Shown here: piece by piece, positions 1 through 8,097 of the stretch
How positions within the stretch are numbered: the stretch's first letter is position 1
Layout of the letters: each line of letters begins with the position of its first letter
Source: JAOUEA01 sp963825685
Lineage (GTDB): Bacteria > Actinomycetota > UBA4738 > HRBIN12
Length of the DNA: 64,000 bases
Direction of reading: 5' to 3'
Assembly (NCBI GenBank): GCA_963825685.1
Contig: CAWGUD010000006.1
Location: forward strand, 186,001-250,000
Program-made: the position numbers and the translations under genes
The notes under the pieces: generated by a model
What the model saw: the letters and a program-made list of their open reading frames with translations, nothing else
What the model was told of the DNA's origin: nothing
The model's database searches: none

Positions 1-604
1 CATCCTTCGCGATCACGAGCCCGCTCGCCGCAGCCACCTCGTCGGCGAGCGCGACCTCGGTGGCCTCGAGCTCCCGTCCCCGGTCGTCGGCGCGCCCCCG
101 CAGGTCCACGACCGCCGGCAGGCCGTCGCACCCGATCGCCACGTTCACCACGCCTGTCCGCCATGCCCGTCCGAAGGTGTCGGTGACGACGACGGCGAGG
201 TCGCGCACGTCGAGCAGGGCCGACAGTCGTGCACGAAGTCTCGCCGCGCTGGCGTCGGGGTCATCGGGGAGCAGGGCGAGCGATCCGGCGTCCACGTTCG
301 AGGCGTCGACGCCCGCGTTCGCGCAGACGAAGCCGTGCGCGGTCTCGGCGATCACGAGGTCGCCGCGGCGCGCGACGACGCGCACCGTCTCGGCGGAGAC
401 CGCGTCGGTCCGATCGACCCCGCGCACGATGCGGCCCTCGGCCTTCGAGACGATCTTCGAGGTCACGACGATCACGTCGCCCTCGAGCACGCCGGCTCTC
501 CGGAGGGGAGCGCCCAGCACCGACGCCAGGTCGTCGCCGGGCCGCACCTCGGGCACGCCCTCGACCGGCAGCACCGTCACCGGTGGGCGCGACGGGGACG
601 TCAC
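1..604 (-). CDS. cofE: Coenzyme F420-0:L-glutamate ligase (CofE / FbiB N-terminal domain), 3' end cut by window
   Basis: Adds gamma-linked glutamate to F420-0 in the last steps of coenzyme F420 synthesis, in the cytoplasm. About 201 codons are visible and the frame runs off the window edge without a stop. The N-terminus has the CofE pattern: a beta strand ending LPVEGVPEVRPGDDL, then VIVVTSKIVSKAEGR, then VVTDTFGRAWRTG and VNVAIGCDGLPAV. The GTG start overlaps the cofD stop as GTGA, which implies translational coupling. The C-terminal part is not visible, so I cannot tell stand-alone CofE from FbiB, which carries a second FMN-binding domain. Family assignment is confident. Confidence 0.9.
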   Translation of the reverse strand, partial: MTSPSRPPVTVLPVEGVPEVRPGDDLASVLGAPLRRAGVLEGDVIVVTSKIVSKAEGRIVRGVDRTDAVSAETVRVVARRGDLVIAETAHGFVCANAGVDASNVDAGSLALLPDDPDASAARLRARLSALLDVRDLAVVVTDTFGRAWRTGVVNVAIGCDGLPAVVDLRGRADDRGRELEATEVALADEVAAASGLVIAKD

Positions 605-1548
605 GGTGCGGCGTCCAGCACGGCCGACGCCAGGTGCTCCGCGTCGTCGTCGTCTCGCATCACGGTGTCGGTGACGATGACCCGGACCCCGGTGGCTTCG
701 ATGCGATCGGCGAGCCCGCGATCGCGCTCGTCGACGATCCAGGCGCCGAGCAGTCCCTCGTACGCGCTCGCAGCGCCCGCGGCGGTCACCTCCAGACCGA
801 CGGCCGGCATCAGCTTGTCGGCCATGCCCGCGAGGGGCGCGCCGCCGACGATGCCGCTCACGCCCACGACGACGGCGCGGCGAGACCGGACCGCCTCCCG
901 CACACCGGGTACCGCGAGGATCGGCCCGAGCGAGACGACGGGGTTCGACGGCGGCAGCACCACCAGATCGGCCGCCTCGATCGCCGCGATGACCCCCGGT
1001 GCCGGACTCGAGTCCTCGACACCCACGAAGCGCACGGCCTTGACGGGATCCGCTGCCCGTCGCTGCACCCAGTACTCCTGGAAGTGCAGGTCCAGTCGCT
1101 CGCCGGTCTGCGCGTCGACGGCGTCGATGCGCGTCTCGACGCGATCGTCGGTGACGGGCAGCAGCCGGGCGCCGATGCCGAAGCGCTCCGCCACGCGCGC
1201 GACGACCTGTGACATCGTCGCCCCCTCGCGAAGCATCGAGGTCCGGAGCACGTGCGTCGCGAGGTCGAGGTCACCGAGGTTGAACCAGGCGTCGGCGGCG
1301 CCGAACGCTCGCAGCTCCTCGGTCGCCCGGAACGACTCGTCGCGGCGGCCCCACCCGCGCTCGCGGTCGAAGGCGTCGCCGAGCCAGTACGTCACGGAGT
1401 CGGGATCGGGGCTCACGTGCAGTCCGTGCACGACGATGTCGTCGGCCACGTTCAGGACGACCGTGAGATCGTCGGCGGGCACGACACGAGCCATGCCGCG
1501 CAGGAACTTCCCCGCGCCGATGCCCCCCGCGAGCGCCACGACCTTCAT
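601..1548 (-). CDS. cofD: 2-phospho-L-lactate transferase (CofD/FbiA)
   Basis: Transfers the phospholactyl-type moiety (phosphoenolpyruvyl in actinobacteria) to the deazaflavin Fo, making F420-0 or dehydro-F420-0. The product is 315 residues, normal for the family. It starts MKVVALAGGIGAGKFLRGMA, the nucleotide-binding loop of the CofD family, followed by NVADDIVVHGLHVSPDPDSV and, later, LPPSNPVVSLGPILAVPGV. The ATG at 1548 was chosen because the conserved N-terminus begins there; the open frame extends further upstream but has no CofD character. It is the first gene of a cofD-cofE pair and lies back to back with fbiC, 28 bp between start codons. Confidence 0.93.
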   Translation of the reverse strand: MKVVALAGGIGAGKFLRGMARVVPADDLTVVLNVADDIVVHGLHVSPDPDSVTYWLGDAFDRERGWGRRDESFRATEELRAFGAADAWFNLGDLDLATHVLRTSMLREGATMSQVVARVAERFGIGARLLPVTDDRVETRIDAVDAQTGERLDLHFQEYWVQRRAADPVKAVRFVGVEDSSPAPGVIAAIEAADLVVLPPSNPVVSLGPILAVPGVREAVRSRRAVVVGVSGIVGGAPLAGMADKLMPAVGLEVTAAGAASAYEGLLGAWIVDERDRGLADRIEATGVRVIVTDTVMRDDDDAEHLASAVLDAAP

Positions 1549-1556
1549 CGAGGAAC

Positions 1557-1569
1557 AGCGTAGTAGGCT
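1557..1569. promoter_or_regulatory. Back-to-back -10 elements serving cofD and fbiC
   Basis: On the minus strand TACGCT (1562-1557) lies 8 nt before the cofD ATG. On the plus strand TAGGCT (1564-1569) lies 7 nt before the fbiC ATG. The two hexamers are separated by one base, so the 28 bp gap can hold only a symmetric promoter. The distances place both transcription starts at or next to the start codons, implying leaderless messages. This is inferred from sequence only. Confidence 0.6.
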
Positions 1570-1576
1570 CGCCGAC

Positions 1577-4072
1577 ATGCCCCAGGCACCCGCCCGGCCG
1601 AGCGGCCACGAGCTGCGCCGGGCCCTCGTGCGAGCGGACCGGGGCGTGGCGCTGAGCCTCGACGAGGCCGCCGCTCTGCTCGGCGCCAGGGGTGAAGATC
1701 TCGATCGGCTCCTCTCGGTGGCCGCCCGGCTCCGCGACCTGGGGCACGGCGACGTCGTCACCTACTCCCGCAAGGTGTTCATCCCCCTCACGATGCTGTG
1801 TCGCGACCACTGCCACTACTGCGTCTTCGCGAAGCCTCCTGCGAAGCTCGAGGCGCCGTTCCTCACGCCGGAGGAGGTCGTGTCGATCGCGCGCGCCGGC
1901 GCCGAGGCCGGCTGCAAGGAGGCGCTCTTCACCCTCGGCGATCGGCCCGAGGACCGATACGAGATCGCCCGCGCGTGGCTCGATCAGCGCGGCTACGACT
2001 CGACCCTCGACTACGTGCGCGCCGTGGCGATCCGCGTGATCGAGGAGACGGGTCTGTTGCCCCACCTCAATCCGGGCGTCATGAGTTACGAGGAGATCGC
2101 CCGGCTGAAGCACGTGAGCGCCTCGATGGGCATCATGCTCGAGACCGCGAGCCCCCGCCTCTCGGCGAAAGGTGGCCCGCACCACGGTTCCCCCGACAAG
2201 GTCCCGGCCGTGCGCCTGCGCACGATCGAGGACGCGGGCCGGCTCGCGGTTCCGTTCACCACGGGGGTCCTCGTCGGCATCGGTGAGACCGAACGCGAGC
2301 GAGCCGAGGCGCTGTTCGAGATCCGCGATCTGCACCGGCGCTACCGCCACGTGCAAGAGGTGATCGTGCAGAACTTCCGAGCGAAGCCGGGCACGGCGAT
2401 GCACTCGGCACGCGAGCCCGGCGACGAGGAGTTCCTCGCCGCCGTCGCGACCGCCCGCATCGTGCTCGGGCCGCGTATGCACGTGCAGGCTCCGCCGAAC
2501 CTCTCCGATCCTGCGCAACGGCTGCGGCTGCTCGATGCCGGCATCGACGATTGGGGTGGCGTCTCGCCGATCACGCCCGACCACGTGAACCCCGAGAAGC
2601 CGTGGCCGTCGATCGACGCGCTGCAGGAAACGACGGCCGAACGCGGCAAAGCGCTCCGCGAGCGGCTCACGGTGTATCCGGAGTTCGCCGCGAGGCCGGC
2701 CCCGTTCCTGGCGGGGAAGATGCGCGCGCCGGTCGCGGCGCTGCTCGGTGACGACGGACGAGCGGTCGAGGGACGAGGGCCCGAGCCGATCCCGTGGCAG
2801 GACCCCGACGTTCGCTGGAAGCCGCGCACGATCGCCTTGACGTTCGCCAAAGGTGCCGACGCCGGCCTGCGGGAGGACGCCGACGCCGTGTACGGCGAGA
2901 TCGATCTGCCCCCGGCGACGACGGAATGGGAACGCAGTCACGTCGAGCCTGCTCGACTCGAGAGCGAGATCCGATCGGCCCTGAGGAAGGCGTCGGCCCA
3001 TCGCGCGATCTCCGACGAAGAGGCGCTCGCGTTGTTCCGCGCCGAGGGCGATGCGCTCGATGCGCTCTGCCGGGTCGCCGACGATCTCCGCGCCGAGGCG
3101 GTGGGTGACGACGTCACGTACGTGATCAACCGGAACATCAACTTCACGAACGTCTGCTACGTGGGGTGCCGCTTCTGCGCGTTCGCCCAGCGCGAGGTCG
3201 ACGAGGAGTCGTACACGCTCACCCTGGCGGAGGTCGCCGACCGCGCGCAGGAGGCATGGGATCGGGGCGCCACCGAGGTGTGCATGCAGGGTGGCATCCA
3301 CCCCGACCTCCCCGGTTCCTTCTACTTCGATGTCGTCGATGCCGTGAAGCGCCGCACCCCCGCGATGCACGTGCACGCGTTCAGCCCGATGGAGATCCTC
3401 AACGGGGCGACGAAGCTCGACGTCTCGTTCGCGGAGTTCCTCGCGGAGGCGAAGGCACACGGGCTCGACACGATCCCGGGCACGGCGGCCGAGATCCTCG
3501 ACGACGACGTGCGATGGGTGCTGACGAAGGGCAAGCTCCCCGCCGCGACATGGGAGCAGATCGTCCGCACCGCACATGGTCTCGGCATCCGCAGCTCGAG
3601 CACGATCATGTTCGGACACGTCGACGCGCCGCCGCACTGGGTGGCGCACATCCGGCGTATCGGTCGCATCCAGGCCGACACCGGAGGGTTCACGGAGTTC
3701 GTGCCGTTGCCGTTCGTGCACCAGCACGCGCCGATCTACCTGTCCGGCAAGGCGCGCCCGGGTGCGACGTTCGAGGAGAACCTGCGGATGCACGCGGTCG
3801 CGCGCATCCTGCTCGACGGACTGATACCGAACATCCAGGTCTCCTGGGTGAAGCTGGGCGTCGACGCCTGCCGGTCGATCCTGCAGGCGGGTGCCAACGA
3901 CTTCGGCGGCACGCTGATGGAGGAGACGATCAGCCGCATGGCGGGTGCGGAGTGGGGGATCGAGATGACGCCCGACCAGTTCGACGATGCGATCCGAGCG
4001 ATCGGACGCACCCCGGTGGTCCGCACCACGACGTACGACGACGTCGAGCGGAAGACCCGTCAGGCATCCTGA
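1577..4072 (+). CDS. fbiC: Fo synthase, fused CofG-CofH radical SAM protein (FbiC)
   Basis: Builds the deazaflavin chromophore Fo from tyrosine and a ribityl-diaminouracil using two radical SAM active sites. The product is 831 residues and carries both halves, as in actinobacterial FbiC. The CofG half has the cluster motif CRDHCHYC at residues 75-82. The CofH half has CYVGCRFC with cysteines at 527, 531 and 534, preceded by YVINRNINFTN and followed by CMQGGIHPDLPG. The start is the ATG after the TAGGCT box; the open frame extends upstream into cofD antisense sequence and is not used. No frameshift is seen. With cofD and cofE next door, all dedicated F420 steps except nucleotide activation of the phosphoester are here. 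Confidence 0.96.
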   Translation: MPQAPARPSGHELRRALVRADRGVALSLDEAAALLGARGEDLDRLLSVAARLRDLGHGDVVTYSRKVFIPLTMLCRDHCHYCVFAKPPAKLEAPFLTPEEVVSIARAGAEAGCKEALFTLGDRPEDRYEIARAWLDQRGYDSTLDYVRAVAIRVIEETGLLPHLNPGVMSYEEIARLKHVSASMGIMLETASPRLSAKGGPHHGSPDKVPAVRLRTIEDAGRLAVPFTTGVLVGIGETERERAEALFEIRDLHRRYRHVQEVIVQNFRAKPGTAMHSAREPGDEEFLAAVATARIVLGPRMHVQAPPNLSDPAQRLRLLDAGIDDWGGVSPITPDHVNPEKPWPSIDALQETTAERGKALRERLTVYPEFAARPAPFLAGKMRAPVAALLGDDGRAVEGRGPEPIPWQDPDVRWKPRTIALTFAKGADAGLREDADAVYGEIDLPPATTEWERSHVEPARLESEIRSALRKASAHRAISDEEALALFRAEGDALDALCRVADDLRAEAVGDDVTYVINRNINFTNVCYVGCRFCAFAQREVDEESYTLTLAEVADRAQEAWDRGATEVCMQGGIHPDLPGSFYFDVVDAVKRRTPAMHVHAFSPMEILNGATKLDVSFAEFLAEAKAHGLDTIPGTAAEILDDDVRWVLTKGKLPAATWEQIVRTAHGLGIRSSSTIMFGHVDAPPHWVAHIRRIGRIQADTGGFTEFVPLPFVHQHAPIYLSGKARPGATFEENLRMHAVARILLDGLIPNIQVSWVKLGVDACRSILQAGANDFGGTLMEETISRMAGAEWGIEMTPDQFDDAIRAIGRTPVVRTTTYDDVERKTRQAS

Positions 4073-4198
4073 CGACGCCTCGTCAGGTGACCTGACCAGC
4101 ACACCACCCGTCGGATCGACTTGCGACTTGGCTCCAGGTCCGACACGATGGGGATGACGGACGAGGGATTGAGGCAGGGAACTTCCTCGATGCAGGGC

Positions 4199-4243
4199 TT
4201 GTCACCGGGGCGGTTCTTCCCTCAGAATCACACAGATGTGATT
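4199..4243 (+). promoter_or_regulatory. whiB promoter overlapped by a palindrome
   Basis: A plausible housekeeping promoter has TTGTCA (4199-4204), an 18 bp spacer and CAGAAT (4223-4228). A perfect inverted repeat, AATCACA-CAGA-TGTGATT (4226-4243), begins inside the -10 box and covers the expected transcription start. It could be an operator for a dimeric regulator or a hairpin at the 5' end of the message, just before the GGGGGGAGA ribosome-binding site of whiB. The rest of 4073-4198 shows nothing I can name. Confidence 0.5.
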
Positions 4244-4260
4244 TCGGGGGGAGACGAGGC

Positions 4261-4488
4261 GTGCATCACTACATCCCTTGGCAAGAGCGAGCGCGGTGTC
4301 GCGAATATGACCCGGAGATCTTCTTCCCCGAGAAGGGAGGCTCATCGAGGGAGGCCAAGCGGATCTGCAGCGAGTGTCCCGTGCGGATCGAATGCCTGAA
4401 CTACGCCCTCCGTCGTGACGAGCGTTACGGCGTGTGGGGGGGCATGAGTGAACGGGAACGCCGACGCCTGAAGCGCATGGCGTCCTGA
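4261..4488 (+). CDS. WhiB-family iron-sulfur transcriptional regulator
   Basis: Small actinobacterial regulator that holds a [4Fe-4S] cluster and usually acts with the principal sigma factor. The 75 residues contain the four cluster cysteines (C13, C36, C39, C45, with CSEC and an X5 gap) and the turn GVWGG near residue 57, followed by a basic C-terminal tail ERERRRLKRMAS for DNA contact. The GTG start is supported by GGGGGGAGA about 7 nt upstream. Position near F420 genes, manB and ahcY matches the WhiB (WhiB2 of mycobacteria) locus, so a role in division or development is plausible but inferred. Confidence 0.93.
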   Translation: MHHYIPWQERARCREYDPEIFFPEKGGSSREAKRICSECPVRIECLNYALRRDERYGVWGGMSERERRRLKRMAS

Positions 4489-4550
4489 GAACGGCCACCA
4501 CGGTTCGACGAACCGGCTCGACGAGACGACGCAAGGAAAGGGGAGGGGGC

Positions 4551-4922
4551 ATGGCAGCAGCCAAGAAGACGACCGCGAGGAAGAAGACCGCGGCGCGCAA
4601 GCCGGCGGCTCGTAAGAAGACCGCCGCGAAGAAGTCCACGGCCAGGAGGCCGGCCGCCAAGAAGACGGCCGCACGCAAGAAGACGGCGGCCCGCAAGCCG
4701 GCCGCACGCAAGAAGACCACGGCCAGGAAGAAGACGGCCGCCCGCAAGCCGGCCGCACGCAAGAAGACCACGGCCAGGAAGAAGACGGCCGCACGCAAGC
4801 CGGCCGCACGCAAGAAGACCACGGCCAGGAAGAAGACGGCCGCCCGCAAGCCGGCCGCACGCAAGAAGACCACGGCCAGGAAGAAGACGGCCGCACGCAA
4901 GCCGGCCGCACGCAAGCGCTGA
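4551..4922 (+). CDS. Lysine/alanine-rich histone H1-like DNA-binding protein
   Basis: A 123-residue protein made almost only of K, A, R, T and P, resembling the C-terminal tails of eukaryotic H1 and of actinobacterial HU-type proteins, but without an HU fold. It probably binds nucleic acid non-specifically and compacts DNA. The last two thirds are four identical 17-residue units, RKKTTARKKTAARKPAA, preceded by degenerate copies. The ATG follows a very strong ribosome-binding site (AAGGGGAGGGGG), so high expression is likely. A hairpin terminator follows. Repeat number may be variable or misassembled. Confidence 0.85.
   Translation: MAAAKKTTARKKTAARKPAARKKTAAKKSTARRPAAKKTAARKKTAARKPAARKKTTARKKTAARKPAARKKTTARKKTAARKPAARKKTTARKKTAARKPAARKKTTARKKTAARKPAARKR
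4707..4910 (+). repeat. Four tandem copies of a 51-bp unit in the histone-like gene
   Basis: Four in-frame copies of a 51-bp unit (17 codons each, identical at protein level). A few third-position differences, such as GCC/GCA, distinguish the copies at DNA level. Earlier copies at 4560-4706 are degenerate. The multiple-of-three length keeps the frame whatever the copy number. Confidence 0.9.
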
Positions 4923-4943
4923 TCGCGGCTCGCCGCGATCTCG

Positions 4944-4966
4944 AAGGGGGGCCTGGCGCCCCCCTT
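4944..4966 (+). terminator. Hairpin terminator after the histone-like gene
   Basis: AAGGGGGGC and GCCCCCCTT form a 9-bp stem with a 5-nt loop. A second hairpin, GATCGCGG-CTCG-CCGCGATC (4921-4940), overlaps the stop codon just upstream. There is no long T tract, as is common in GC-rich genomes. Confidence 0.7.
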
Positions 4967-5022
4967 CCGCGTTCTCCGGGTGGCTCCGTGCTAGGCTCGC
5001 CGCCGCTCGGTAGAGCCCTCGC

Positions 5023-8000
5023 ATGACCCAGTCCCCAGCCGCCACGCCCGAGCGCACGCCCACCGTCCTCGTCGTCCTGGTGGCCCGTGACGCAGCCGCT
5101 TGGCTCCGCGAGACCGTCGCGGCGCTCGCCGCTCAGTCATACCCGCGCATGGCGGTGCTCGGCGTCGACGACGGTTCCGACGACGACAGCCACCAGATCC
5201 TGGAACAGGCCCTCGGCGAGCGCCGCGTGATCTCGCTGCCCGATCCCCGCGGCCTCGCGGGGGCGTTCCGCGAGGCCATGGAGCAGCCCGCGGCGTCCGA
5301 GGCCGACCTCGTGCTGCTGCTCCACGACGATGCCGCGCTCGACCCCGACGCCGTGCAGCGCCTCGTCGAAGCCGCCGTCGGCATCCGCGGTCTCGACGAG
5401 GTGGGCATCGTCGGGTGCAAGGTCGTCGACTGGGACGAACCTCGCCGCCTGCTCGACGTCGGCCGCTCCGCCGACATCTTCGGCCACGCGTACACGCCGC
5501 TGCAGCCCGACGAGATCGACCAAGGGCAATTCGACCGCGTCCTCGAGGTGCTGTGCGTGTCGTCGGCGGCGATGCTGATCTCGAGAGCGGCGTGGAAGCG
5601 CGCCGGTCTGCTCGACGAGCGGCTCGACGCCGATCACCAGGGCCTCGATCTGTGTTGGCGGGTTCGTCTGGCCGGGTTCCGCGTGGTGATGATGCCGTTG
5701 GCTCGTGTTCGCCACCGCGAGGTCACGCGCTCCAGAGAACACGCGCCGCGCTCGGGGCGGCACAGTCCGCGGTACGAAGAGGACCGGGCTGCGATCGCGA
5801 CGATGAGCAAGAACTACGGGCTGCTCTCGTTGCTCTGGGTCGCGCCGCTGGCCCTCCTGCTCGGGCTCGTTCGCCTGCTGTTCCTGACGCTGGCGCGCCG
5901 GTTCGAGGAGGCCTACGACCTCCTGTCGGCCTGGGGCTGGAACATCGCCCATCTCGGAGGAACGCTCGTGCGCCGGCGCCGCATCCAACGCGAGCGCAGG
6001 GTCAAGGATCGCACGATCCGGCGATTCATGGAGACCGCAGGGGTCCGATTGCCCAGGTGGTTCCAGACCGCCGAACGCATCCTCGAGGAGCAACGCGAGA
6101 TCGATGAGCGTGACGAGGATGAGTCGACCTCGCGCAGGCTCCGAGACCGCACCGCGTCGCTCGTCGGATCGCACCCGGTGATCGTGGGTTCGTTCATCGG
6201 GATCGTGGTGGGCGCCGTCACGATCCGCTTCCTCTTCGGGGCCGAGACGCTGGCCGGCGGGGTGCTGCCGTCGTTCCCGGCCGGCCCCGACGGGTTCTGG
6301 GCCGAGTTGATCTCGGCGTATCGGACGACCCAGCTCGGCGGCACGCTCTCCGCGAGCCCCGCCCTGGGAGCCCTCGGGGGTCTGTCCTGGCTGATGCTGG
6401 GCAGCACCGGACTCGCGCAGAAGGTGGTGCTCGCCGGGGCTCCGGTGCTCGCGGCGATCCTGACCTACCGCGCGGCGATGCGGCTCACCGGGCGACCCGG
6501 CCCCTCGGTGCTGGCCTCCGCCGTCTACGTGCTCTGTGGCCTCACGCTGTGGTCGTTCTCGGAGGGGCGTCTCGCCCTCCTCGTCGCACTCGCGGTCCTG
6601 CCGGCGATCTTCGAACGGGTCGAGACCGCCTTCGGGCGCGAGGAGCCCTCCGACGAGCGATGGCGGTTCGTCGCAGGGGTGGGAGTCACCCTGGCCGTGT
6701 TGGTCGCGTTCCTGCCCGGCGCCCTGCTCGCCGTCGGCGTGCTCGTCGCCGTCCAGCTCATGGCCGGTCCGGCACGTCTGCGTGGCCTCGGATCGATGGC
6801 GCTCGCCTCCGTGGTCGCTGCGGTGCTGCTGTTCCCGTTCGTGCCGACGCTCGTGGCGGGTGGAGGCGTGGCGCTCGTGTCGCAGGTCGGCACGTCGGAT
6901 CTGTCACAGCTCGCACGGTTGGCCCCCGGCGGGGGTCCCGGAACGTGGGTGGTCGCCCTCTTCCTGCCGGTGGCCGCGCTCGTGTCGTTCGCCCTGGTGA
7001 ACGCCGAGCTCCGCGGGCGGGCGATCCGCGCGATGCTCGTCGCCCTGATCGGGCTGGCGCTGTCGTGGCTCTCCGCTGCCTGGTGGGTTCCGGTGCCGCT
7101 CTCCAACCCGCTCGCCTACCTGGCCGTGGCCGCCGTCGCCGAGGTGATGTTGGTGGCCTACGGTGTCTCGTCGGCGCTCACGGGGCTCGGACGCGAGGCG
7201 TTCGGTATGCGCCAGATCCTGACGGCGATGCTCGCGATCGTGATCGGCGGCGGGCTCGTGCTGCAGTCGATCGCGGCGCTGGTGGGTGGGTGGGCGGTCG
7301 GCGGGCCCGAGCAGGTGCCGGCGGCGTGGTCCGTGCTCGCGAGCACCGCGAAGGGCGACTTCAAGGTGTTGTGGGTCGGATCGCACACGAACGATCCGTT
7401 CCCCGCGCCCGGAGGCGACCCCGAGGGGCTGGCCGAGGCGGGCGACGCCACCCTGCGCTACGGGCTCACGGGCCGCGACGGCACGGTCGCGATCGACATC
7501 GCGCGGCCGTCGGTAGGGACGGGACCCGATCACCTCGGCGAGGCGCTCGACGAGATCCTCTCCGGCACGACCCACCACGGTGGTGCCCTGTTGGCACCCT
7601 TCGGCGTGCGCTTCGTGATCGCGGCCGACGACGATGTGCCGCCACGAGCGCAGCGGTTGCTCGATGCCCAGGTCGACCTCGACCTCGTGCCTGCAGCGGG
7701 TCTCGTCGTCTACCGCAACGCGCGAGCCATCCCGCCCGCGGCCGTGCTCGACGACGATCCTCTCTCGATCGAGGCGGTGCGCTCGACCGAGCCGTCCGAC
7801 GTCGTCCGCACGTCGCTGCGCCGGGGATCCCCCCTCACGCAGGTGCAGGGAGGCTGGGAGGGGGGCGAGGGCAGCGGACCGGTCTTCCTCTCGACGGAGT
7901 TCCAGGGTGCCTGGCAGCTGGAAGGCTCCGATGACGCGCCGTTCACGGCCTTCGGCTGGGCAACCGGTTTCGACACCCAGCAGGCGCCGGTCGCCGTGCG

Positions 8001-8097
8001 ATACGGGGCCCAGCTGCCGGCCACGATCCAGGCGTGGCTGCTCGCGGTCGTCTGGGCCGTCGCCCTCTGGGTGACCAGGAAGCCGGTGGCCCGATGA
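5023..8097 (+). CDS. Large membrane-bound GT2 glycosyltransferase
   Basis: The 1024-residue protein has an N-terminal family 2 glycosyltransferase domain (about residues 10-250) and a long hydrophobic C-terminal half. Glycosyltransferase signatures are VDDGSDDDS starting at D49 and the metal-binding pair in LLHDDAALDPDA (D102-D103). Membrane segments begin near residue 265 (LLWVAPLALLLGLVRLLFL) and recur between about 380 and 780. A soluble tail precedes a last segment, WLLAVVWAVALWV. It likely makes a cell-envelope polysaccharide or glycolipid from a nucleotide or polyprenyl sugar; the substrate is unknown. ATGA overlap with the downstream DUF5719 gene indicates joint function, as in other actinobacteria. 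A TAGGCT box lies at 4992-4997. Confidence 0.85.
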   Translation: MTQSPAATPERTPTVLVVLVARDAAAWLRETVAALAAQSYPRMAVLGVDDGSDDDSHQILEQALGERRVISLPDPRGLAGAFREAMEQPAASEADLVLLLHDDAALDPDAVQRLVEAAVGIRGLDEVGIVGCKVVDWDEPRRLLDVGRSADIFGHAYTPLQPDEIDQGQFDRVLEVLCVSSAAMLISRAAWKRAGLLDERLDADHQGLDLCWRVRLAGFRVVMMPLARVRHREVTRSREHAPRSGRHSPRYEEDRAAIATMSKNYGLLSLLWVAPLALLLGLVRLLFLTLARRFEEAYDLLSAWGWNIAHLGGTLVRRRRIQRERRVKDRTIRRFMETAGVRLPRWFQTAERILEEQREIDERDEDESTSRRLRDRTASLVGSHPVIVGSFIGIVVGAVTIRFLFGAETLAGGVLPSFPAGPDGFWAELISAYRTTQLGGTLSASPALGALGGLSWLMLGSTGLAQKVVLAGAPVLAAILTYRAAMRLTGRPGPSVLASAVYVLCGLTLWSFSEGRLALLVALAVLPAIFERVETAFGREEPSDERWRFVAGVGVTLAVLVAFLPGALLAVGVLVAVQLMAGPARLRGLGSMALASVVAAVLLFPFVPTLVAGGGVALVSQVGTSDLSQLARLAPGGGPGTWVVALFLPVAALVSFALVNAELRGRAIRAMLVALIGLALSWLSAAWWVPVPLSNPLAYLAVAAVAEVMLVAYGVSSALTGLGREAFGMRQILTAMLAIVIGGGLVLQSIAALVGGWAVGGPEQVPAAWSVLASTAKGDFKVLWVGSHTNDPFPAPGGDPEGLAEAGDATLRYGLTGRDGTVAIDIARPSVGTGPDHLGEALDEILSGTTHHGGALLAPFGVRFVIAADDDVPPRAQRLLDAQVDLDLVPAAGLVVYRNARAIPPAAVLDDDPLSIEAVRSTEPSDVVRTSLRRGSPLTQVQGGWEGGEGSGPVFLSTEFQGAWQLEGSDDAPFTAFGWATGFDTQQAPVAVRYGAQLPATIQAWLLAVVWAVALWVTRKPVAR

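Noticed and set aside
1271..4102. Long open frame antisense to fbiC
   Set aside because: GC-rich third positions leave the complementary frame open. The translation is arginine-rich with no family words, while the plus strand is an unbroken FbiC.
4560..4914. CRISPR array
   Set aside because: The repeats are contiguous, coding, multiples of three and without spacers.
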